From assembly GCA_022822125.1 (NCBI GenBank), contig JAJECF010000192.1, positions 1 to 18,424 of the forward strand: DNA of 18,424 nucleotides. The letters run 5' to 3'. Under the pieces are notes generated by a model, which was not told the DNA's origin, did not search any database, and was given only the letters and a program-made list of their open reading frames with translations. This document shows positions 13,186-18,424 of this stretch, piece by piece. How positions within the stretch are numbered: the stretch's first letter is position 1; every line of letters starts with the position of its first letter. A program made the translations under genes and the position numbers. The stretch comes from Alphaproteobacteria bacterium. Lineage in GTDB: Bacteria > Pseudomonadota > Alphaproteobacteria > Bin95.

Positions 13186-13707
13186 TCAGGCCTCCACCGG
13201 CTCGACCTCGCGGTCTTCGTCAACCTCGCGGGCCGTGTCCTCGTTCTCGACCAACTTCAGGCCGTCGATTTCGTAGGCCCATGGGTCATCGTCGAAGCGC
13301 TCGCGCGCCTGGGCCACCGTCGGGGCAGTAACACGCGCCGTGCCGCGATAGCAGGCGTTATCGTGGACGAGCACGGGAACCAGCCAGTCGCGCGGCTCAG
13401 CCTCCGGCTCCGGTTCCTTCGGCGTGCATTCTTCCGGCGCCGCCTCGCCGGCCCAGGCCTGGGCTTCGGCGACCAGCTCGTCTTCGGCCGCGCGGCGGTC
13501 GACGTTCTTGAGCGCCGTAACGAGGCCGCGAACCATCTTCCTCGTTCGCTCCATGCCGCGAAGGGCGGACATGAGCCGCTCGATTTCATCGGCCACGGCC
13601 TCCGGGTCGTGTCCTTCAAGGTCCCCGGCGTCCGCGCCGCGCGCAAACTCGATCTCTTCGTCGGCCGCCTGCGCAATCATGGCGACGGCCTGTTCGGCGA
13701 TGCTCAT
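13186..13707 (-). CDS. Unrecognised 173-aa acidic protein
   Basis: From ATG at 13707, with GGGAGGT six bases upstream. The N-terminal half is helical and coiled-coil-like: MSIAEQAVAMIAQAADEEI, then EAVADEIERLMSALRGMERTRKMV, LKNVDRRAAEDELVAEAQAW. After a Pro/Glu linker comes a small ordered part, WLVPVLVHDNACYRGTARVTAP and RFDDDPWAYEIDGLKLVENE, and a strongly acidic end. No family recognised. It belongs to the run of small conserved plasmid genes between the helicase and SLOG genes. Confidence 0.75.
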   Translation of the reverse strand: MSIAEQAVAMIAQAADEEIEFARGADAGDLEGHDPEAVADEIERLMSALRGMERTRKMVRGLVTALKNVDRRAAEDELVAEAQAWAGEAAPEECTPKEPEPEAEPRDWLVPVLVHDNACYRGTARVTAPTVAQARERFDDDPWAYEIDGLKLVENEDTAREVDEDREVEPVEA

Positions 13708-13795
13708 GGATACCTCCCTGTCGAATGTGGCGGTCCTGAAAGGAAACCGCCGGCGCAGCCGAACCGCGGGGCGGAGGCGCCGGTCTGCGGACGGA

Positions 13796-14017
13796 TCAGA
13801 AGCGCGGGATGTCCTCGCGGCGGCCGAACGCATCGTCGATGCCCTTGAAATACGCATTGACCTCCGCCCAGGTGCGGAACCGCCGGCGCAGCGCCCCGCC
13901 CTTGTCCGTATGGGCGACGAAACCCCGGTCGACGAAGCGCTTTGCGAAGGTCAGGTGGAAGCCGTAGCGCCGGAACAGGCCGGCGATATATTCCTTGTCC
14001 GCTGTACTCTTTGTCAT
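13796..14017 (-). CDS. Unrecognised 73-aa protein
   Basis: From ATG at 14017, with AAGGGAG nine bases upstream. The sequence is KEYIAGLFRRYGFHLTFAKRFVDRGFVAHTDKGG, then RRRFRTWAEVNAYFKGIDDAF: a basic, aromatic-rich small domain. No family recognised. Its initiation region (AAGGGAGACGAC-CGATGAC) is nearly identical to that of the next upstream gene, 14150-14770, suggesting duplicated control signals. Confidence 0.7.
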   Translation of the reverse strand: MTKSTADKEYIAGLFRRYGFHLTFAKRFVDRGFVAHTDKGGALRRRFRTWAEVNAYFKGIDDAFGRREDIPRF

Positions 14018-14043
14018 CGTGTCGTCTCCCTTTGATCGGTGTT

Positions 14044-14076
14044 GCAGGGCGCGGAATGCTCGCTCCCGCGCCCTGC
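14044..14076. repeat. Perfect 11-bp hairpin in intergenic gap
   Basis: GCAGGGCGCGG (14044-14054) pairs with CCGCGCCCTGC (14066-14076) across an 11-base loop. It lies between the 206-aa and 73-aa minus-strand genes. No T-tract follows on either strand, so processing or attenuation is more likely than classic termination. Confidence 0.6.
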
Positions 14077-14149
14077 ATCGATGCGCACTCATATGCGCCG
14101 CAGCCGGTGCGCCGGCCGCACTCCCGGCAGGTCCGGCAGGCGATCGCGC

Positions 14150-14770
14150 TCATGCGTCTTGTCCCTGCCGGGCGTCGAGACGCTCGAACAGCAGCACGCG
14201 CGCTTCGCCGATGCTCTCGCCGGCGAAGCGGCAATAGAGCCCGTCCAGCGGCCCGAGCAGCCCGCTCTCCTGCCATGCGTTGAAGGCCTGCGCGCTCGCC
14301 TGGGTCAGGTTCCCGGCGCGCTGCAGTCGGGTCCGGTCCATCTTGCGGCCCTTGCCATACCGGTTGATCCACTCGACCGGCCTGTGGTCGAGCCCGGCGG
14401 CAAGGACGGCCGGGCTGTAGGCGATGGCAGGCATAATGGCCGGGGACGGTTGGTAGCCCGCCTTCGGCTGCCGCCCGATCCGGTCGATGGCCCGGAACCG
14501 CGCCTGCTCGATCATCTCCGCGCGCGTCTGCGCGCCGTAAATGGCGCGCCTTATCGCCTCGTTTCTGAGGCGAAGAGCGCTCGGGACACCGGCGCACACG
14601 CCATTGGAATGGGCCAGCACGGTCAGCGGCGGCTCCTCGCCGTGGCGCACCACCTTCGCGCGCAGTTCCGGCGCTTCCAGCCGCAGCACGCACCAGCATG
14701 CGACCGCCGCGTCCAGCACCCGCAATGAGTGCCATTCCATGCCCTCGGCCAATACCTTGTAAGTCGTCAT
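14150..14770 (-). CDS. Unrecognised 206-aa protein
   Basis: From ATG at 14770, with AAGGGAG upstream. The N-terminal part (YKVLAEGMEWHSLRVLDAAVACWCVLRLEAP) reads like a small domain; the middle is helical and basic (RNEAIRRAIYGAQTRAEMIEQARFRAIDRIGRQ); the end (WQESGLLGPLDGLYCRFAGESIGEARVLLFERL) is mixed. No family recognised. Its TGA overlaps an ATG at 14153 (ATGA) that opens a Cys-rich frame. Coding character is good throughout. Confidence 0.7.
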   Translation of the reverse strand: MTTYKVLAEGMEWHSLRVLDAAVACWCVLRLEAPELRAKVVRHGEEPPLTVLAHSNGVCAGVPSALRLRNEAIRRAIYGAQTRAEMIEQARFRAIDRIGRQPKAGYQPSPAIMPAIAYSPAVLAAGLDHRPVEWINRYGKGRKMDRTRLQRAGNLTQASAQAFNAWQESGLLGPLDGLYCRFAGESIGEARVLLFERLDARQGQDA

Positions 14771-15203
14771 CGGGTCGTCTCCCTTGCGGTCTGCGGATGC
14801 GGCGATTGCCGTCCGAGCCCCCGCTGTGCAGCCACGCTGTCCGGATCGGCGGTTGGTGGCTCGCGCGCCGGCGATCACCGCAGAGGGCGGCGGGCCGGCT
14901 GCGGAGCAAGGTCGGGATGCGCGCGGCGGCCGCCCGGCGGCGCGGGGCCGGCGGCGCCGTTGGCAGCAGCTGAAACGGGGCGGGCGCCGGCGAGAGGCCG
15001 GCCGGTCCGCTCTGCTACGAGGGGAGGGCGCGGACGGTTTCGCAGACGGTCGCGCGCAGCCTACCGGCGGAGGCCGGCGACCGGGATGGATGGCGGGCCG
15101 TGAAGCCGCGCTAACGGAGGATGGAGTCGATGCGCGTCCCGGTCATGCCGCCCGGCGCTCTACAGCCGGCGGCGGACGGCGCCGGGTTGCTGCCTCGGTG
15201 CGC
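14771..15203. other. Intergenic region without a convincing gene
   Basis: About 430 bases between the 89-aa and 206-aa minus-strand genes. Open frames are long but Arg/Gly/Ala-rich, as expected from GC-rich non-coding DNA. It contains the second copy of an imperfect repeat (14843-14911). The promoter for the 206-aa gene presumably lies here, but I see no consensus match. Confidence 0.6.
14843..14911 (+). repeat. Imperfect repeat, copy 2 (partner 12669-12738)
   Basis: Translated in the matching frame it gives IGGWWLARRRSPQRAAGRLRS, next to IVRWWLARRR at the end of the membrane protein. It therefore looks like the leftover 3' end of a second copy of that gene, with the rest deleted. Confidence 0.5.
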
Positions 15204-15473
15204 TCAATGCAAGGACGGGCTGTCGGGATCGTCGTCCTCGGCCCGCATGGAGGCGGCGACCATGGCGGTCCAGGCCTCGCGGTCGTATCCGAGGCGGCGG
15301 TTGAGCTTGTCGCAGATGTCGAGCGCCTGGTCGAGGTCGAGCGTGACCAGCGCGGTCGGCACATGGCCGGCGAGGCCCTCGATGACGAGGCGGATCTGCT
15401 GCACGTCGGTCTCGATGTCATAGGCGGGCGCGAAACAGAAATTGGGTTCGTCCGGCAGGGTCTGCGCGGTCAT
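15204..15473 (-). CDS. Unrecognised 89-aa protein following the helicase gene
   Basis: From ATG at 15473, preceded by AAGGAGAAGG. It begins MTAQTLPDEPNFCFAPAYD, then IRLVIEGLAGHVPTALVTLDLDQALDICDKLNRRLGYDREAWTAMVAASM, with an acidic end. No family recognised; it resembles a small adaptor-sized helical protein. It lies 92 bases downstream of the helicase gene in the same direction, separated by a perfect 10-bp hairpin, so co-transcription with partial attenuation is plausible. Confidence 0.75.
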   Translation of the reverse strand: MTAQTLPDEPNFCFAPAYDIETDVQQIRLVIEGLAGHVPTALVTLDLDQALDICDKLNRRLGYDREAWTAMVAASMRAEDDDPDSPSLH

Positions 15474-15509
15474 GGGCCTTCTCCTTCGGTTGCGGCGGCA
15501 GCGGCCGCC

Positions 15510-15540
15510 GCCCGGCCGGCGATGCGTATCCCGGCCGGGC
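15510..15540 (-). repeat. Perfect 10-bp hairpin between helicase and 89-aa gene
   Basis: GCCCGGCCGG (15510-15519) and CCGGCCGGGC (15531-15540) enclose an 11-base loop. No T-tract follows on the minus strand. It could be an attenuator, an RNA-processing site or a protector of the upstream message's 3' end. Confidence 0.6.
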
Positions 15541-15565
15541 ATTGAACGGGGGAATTCTCCGGGAG

Positions 15566-18424
15566 TCACGCAGCGAGCGGCCAGCGGTCGAGGACGCGCT
15601 CCACCGCACCGGCGTTCGGCGCGAATATCCGGGCCCGGAACGAGACGATCTCGACGGTGCAGCCCATGCGCCGGAGCGCGGCCATGTCGGTGTCGGCCGG
15701 TCCCTCGATCTCGACCCGGTCGGCGCCCATGAGCCGCCGGCGGGCGAGCCGCCAGCCATTGGCGAGGGCGAGCGCGTTGCCGCGCTCCATGACTGCCGCG
15801 AAGGCCTCCGCGCCGGTCATGGCGGGTCCGCCATCGAGGCCGAACCCGGCGCGCACGGAGCGGACCTGTTCGGCGTCCAGCACGCGCCCGATGAGAGATA
15901 TGCCGTCGTCGCTGGTGAGCCGCCTGACCCGCATGTTCTCGGCCGGCAGGCGGTCCCAGACCGGCAGCAGCAGGCCGGAGGCGAGCCAGAAGCGGGACTC
16001 CCTGTGCGACGGCAGTCCGGCGATCTCGGCGTCCCAGACCTGGCGCCATCCGGCTTCGTCGGCCCGGCGCCAGTTGGAGGCGTCGAGTTCGGCCCGGGCG
16101 ATGGTCTCGGCGGTCGCGGGCCGGAGGAGCCGCACCCGTTCGCGCACCCCGCCGTCGTCGAGCATGCGTGAGGTCGCCGGCAGGACGACCGCGGCGCGCT
16201 TCGAGCGGGCGTTGACCGCGAGGCGCGGCTTGCCATTGGGGCCGGGGTCCCGTTCGCCGATCTCCAGCGCGGCATCGGCGGTGAGCGGCGCCAGCCTGTC
16301 GCGGCGGACGATCTCGACCAGTTCGGTCGCCGCGCCGGTGCCGGGATGTTCGTAGAGCGTCTCCCGCCCGGCGACGGTGAGCGAGTCGGCGGTTACCGTC
16401 TCGACCCCGACCTCATAGCTGCCGGCCTCGATCGCCTGCTCGATATTGGCGGCGATGCGCTGCTCAAGCTCGGCGAAGAGCTGGTTCTGCTCGGCGATGG
16501 GAAGCGCCAGCAGCCGGTTGAGGAACCTCGGCATGGGCGGCAGGTCGTCCTTGAGCGAGCCCTCCCAGGTGAGCTTCAGCCCGGTGGCCTTCTCGAAGCG
16601 CTCCAGGTTCCAGCCCTCGATGCTGCCGCGCCAGAGCGCGCCGTAGAACTGGCGCAGCGCCGCCTTCGCATACGGGCTCTCAAGGTTGTCGCTCTCGCGG
16701 AACAGCGCGGCGTCGCCCATGGCGGTCTGGCTGTCGCGCTGGCCCCGGGTGATGGCGCCCAGGCTGTCGAGCCTTCTGGCAATGGTGGCGATGAACCGGC
16801 GCTCGCCCTTCACGTCGGTGGTGACGGGCCGGAAGAGCGGCGCCGAGGCCTGGTGCGTGCGGTGGGTCCTTCCCAGCCCCTGGATTGCCTGGTCGGCGCG
16901 CCAGCCCGGCTCCAGCAGATAGTGGATGCGGCGTTCGGTGTTCGCGCAGGAGAGGTCGGCGTGGTAGCTGCGACCCGTGCCGCCCGCCATGGAGAACACG
17001 AGGATGCGCTTGCTCCCGTCCATGAACGCGGCGGTCTCGGCGAGGTTGGCAGAGGTGGGTCGGCTGCGGAGCGAGAGGCGTTCGCCCCTGGCGTCGGTAA
17101 TCCTGAGCACGCGCCGCGACCGTCCCGTAACCTCGGCGACCGCCTCGTGCCCGAAATGCTGCACGATCTGGTCCAATGCCGTCGGCACTGGCGGCAATGC
17201 CGCGAGCTTCTCGATCAAGGCGTCGCGGCGGTCCTCGGCCTCCTTGCATATGATCGCGTTGCCGTCAGCGTCGCTGGCGGGCCGGCTCAAGAGATTGCCG
17301 GCGTCGTCGGTGAAGGGCTCCTGCAACTGCACCGGGAAGGCGTGCATCAGGTAGGCGAGGATGGCGTCCCGGGGCGTGAGGTCGATATTGAGGTCGTCCC
17401 ATTCCGAGGCCGGGACCTCGGCGATGCGCCGCTCCATCAGCGCCTCGCCGGTCGAGACCAGCTGGACCACGGCCGACCGGCCGGCTTCGAGGTCGGCCTC
17501 GATCGCGCGGATGGTCGAGGGGCACTTCATGCCGGTCAGCAGATGGCCGAAGAAGCGCTGCTTGGTGCCCTCGAACGCACTCAGCGTCGCCGCCTTGGCG
17601 TTCTTGTTCAGCGTATCCTCGCCCCGGACGATGCCGGTGGCCTTCAGGGCTTCCTCGATATTGGCGTGGATGACCTTGAAGGCGCCGGCATAGGCGTCGT
17701 AGATGCGCCGCTGTTCCGGGGTGAGCGGGTGTTCGAGGATGTCGACCTCGACGCCGTCATAGGCGAGCGCGCGCGCCTGGTAGAGGCCGAGCGCCTTCAG
17801 GTCCCTCGCGACCACCTCCATCGCGGCGACGCCGCCGGCTTCCATGGCGGAGATGAACTCGAGGCGCTTCTCGAACGGCGTCTCGCCGGCGCCCCAGAGG
17901 CCGAGCCGTCCGGCATAGGCCAGGCCGGGCAGCGTCGTGGCGCCGGTGGCGGACACATAGGCGATGCGGGCGTCCGGCAGTGCGTTCTGAAGCCTGAGCC
18001 CGGCCCTTCCCTGCTGCGACGGCTTGGTCTCGCCGCGTTCGGACTTCGAGCCGGCGGCGTTGGCCATGGCGTGGGCCTCGTCGAACACGATCACGCCGTC
18101 GAAGGCGTGGCGGTCCTCCTCGTCGAGCGAGCCGGCCAGCCATTCGACGGTCTGCTCCAGCCGCGACGGCTTGCCCTGGCGCGAAGGCGAGCGCAGCGTG
18201 GCGTAGGTCGCGAACAGTATGCCCTCGTCGAGCGGTATCTCCATGCCCGGCCGGAAACTGCCGAGGGGGATGACGTCGCTCTCAAGCCCGCCCAATGCGG
18301 TCCAGTCGCGGCGCGCGTCCTCCAGCAGCTTGTCGGACTGAGAGAGCCAGAGGGCGCGCTTCCGTCCGCGAAGCCTGTTGTCGAGGATGATGGCGGCCAC
18401 CTGCCGGCCCTTGCCGCATCCGGT
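15566..18424 (-). CDS. Strawberry-notch-type superfamily 2 helicase, N-terminus outside window
   Basis: 953 residues are visible and the frame is open at the right edge. It starts inside the Walker A motif (GCGKGRQVAAIILDN, residues 2-16). Other motifs are VIVFDEAHAMANA (DEAH at about 115-118), SATGATT at about 158-164, VFSMAGGTGRSYHAD at about 476-490 and the arginine-finger motif QGLGRTHRTHQ at about 515-525. The GRTHRTHQ form and the surrounding SBNO-like C-terminal domain distinguish this group from ordinary SNF2 or DEAD proteins. Alphaproteobacterial plasmids and phages often carry such very large helicases, in many cases with an N-terminal methyltransferase-like region, which would be beyond the window if present. 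Its role is unknown: restriction evasion, DNA entry and replication have been suggested. Stop at 15566. Confidence 0.9.
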   Translation of the reverse strand, partial: TGCGKGRQVAAIILDNRLRGRKRALWLSQSDKLLEDARRDWTALGGLESDVIPLGSFRPGMEIPLDEGILFATYATLRSPSRQGKPSRLEQTVEWLAGSLDEEDRHAFDGVIVFDEAHAMANAAGSKSERGETKPSQQGRAGLRLQNALPDARIAYVSATGATTLPGLAYAGRLGLWGAGETPFEKRLEFISAMEAGGVAAMEVVARDLKALGLYQARALAYDGVEVDILEHPLTPEQRRIYDAYAGAFKVIHANIEEALKATGIVRGEDTLNKNAKAATLSAFEGTKQRFFGHLLTGMKCPSTIRAIEADLEAGRSAVVQLVSTGEALMERRIAEVPASEWDDLNIDLTPRDAILAYLMHAFPVQLQEPFTDDAGNLLSRPASDADGNAIICKEAEDRRDALIEKLAALPPVPTALDQIVQHFGHEAVAEVTGRSRRVLRITDARGERLSLRSRPTSANLAETAAFMDGSKRILVFSMAGGTGRSYHADLSCANTERRIHYLLEPGWRADQAIQGLGRTHRTHQASAPLFRPVTTDVKGERRFIATIARRLDSLGAITRGQRDSQTAMGDAALFRESDNLESPYAKAALRQFYGALWRGSIEGWNLERFEKATGLKLTWEGSLKDDLPPMPRFLNRLLALPIAEQNQLFAELEQRIAANIEQAIEAGSYEVGVETVTADSLTVAGRETLYEHPGTGAATELVEIVRRDRLAPLTADAALEIGERDPGPNGKPRLAVNARSKRAAVVLPATSRMLDDGGVRERVRLLRPATAETIARAELDASNWRRADEAGWRQVWDAEIAGLPSHRESRFWLASGLLLPVWDRLPAENMRVRRLTSDDGISLIGRVLDAEQVRSVRAGFGLDGGPAMTGAEAFAAVMERGNALALANGWRLARRRLMGADRVEIEGPADTDMAALRRMGCTVEIVSFRARIFAPNAGAVERVLDRWPLAA

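Noticed and set aside
14784..15545. 253-codon plus-strand ORF
   Set aside because: Runs antisense over the real 89-aa gene and is Arg/Gly-rich; no ribosome site or recognisable domain.

Overview
High-GC accessory DNA, most likely from an alphaproteobacterium. The suggestion comes from protein style (MobF relaxase, DUF2493 and toprim proteins, and a strawberry-notch helicase typical of alphaproteobacterial plasmids and integrative elements) and from base composition. No rRNA, tRNA or housekeeping gene is visible. The window reads as part of a conjugative plasmid or ICE. The genes at both ends run out of the window.

Layout. 1-1386 (+) is the helicase half of a TrwC/TraI-type (MobF) conjugative relaxase. 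A strong sigma70-like promoter and an immediate terminator-like hairpin (1433-1517) precede a NYN-domain RNase (1528-2154). 2259-3446 (+) holds an unrecognised protein whose frame is broken by one TGA. 3443-3826 (-) is a ribbon-helix-helix relaxosome-type protein, converging on it. 3827-5243 has no convincing gene: it holds four copies of a GTATGCTC/GAGCATAC palindrome, several other inverted repeats, and a possible TrwC-like nic region near 4651-4674, so it is my best guess for the oriT/control region.

5244-18424 is almost entirely minus-strand genes. In transcription order (right to left) they are: strawberry-notch helicase, an 89-aa protein, a 206-aa protein, 73-aa, 173-aa, a 29-aa mini-ORF, 89-aa, a SLOG-type Rossmann protein, two small coupled ORFs, SSB, a macro-domain protein, a toprim protein, a broken DUF4326 protein and a DUF2493 (SLOG/YspA) protein. 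The last is followed by an intrinsic terminator. Only a small four-helix membrane protein (12329-12703) is on the plus strand. Several start/stop overlaps (ATGA, GTGA) and repeated Shine-Dalgarno/start cassettes point to coordinated translation.

An IS1182-family element (8663-10524) sits exactly in the UUCG/CGAA tetraloop of the intrinsic terminator between ssb and the macro gene, with a 4-bp CGAA target duplication. Next to its right end, half of that terminator is repeated around a 33-bp palindrome made of two IS ends.

How the genes may work together (inference): the relaxase, RHH protein and putative oriT process DNA for transfer. SSB, the toprim protein and the helicase handle single-stranded or newly arrived DNA. 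The macro, SLOG/DUF2493 and NYN proteins act on nucleotides, ADP-ribose or RNA and could serve defence or counter-defence. None of these roles can be proven from sequence alone.
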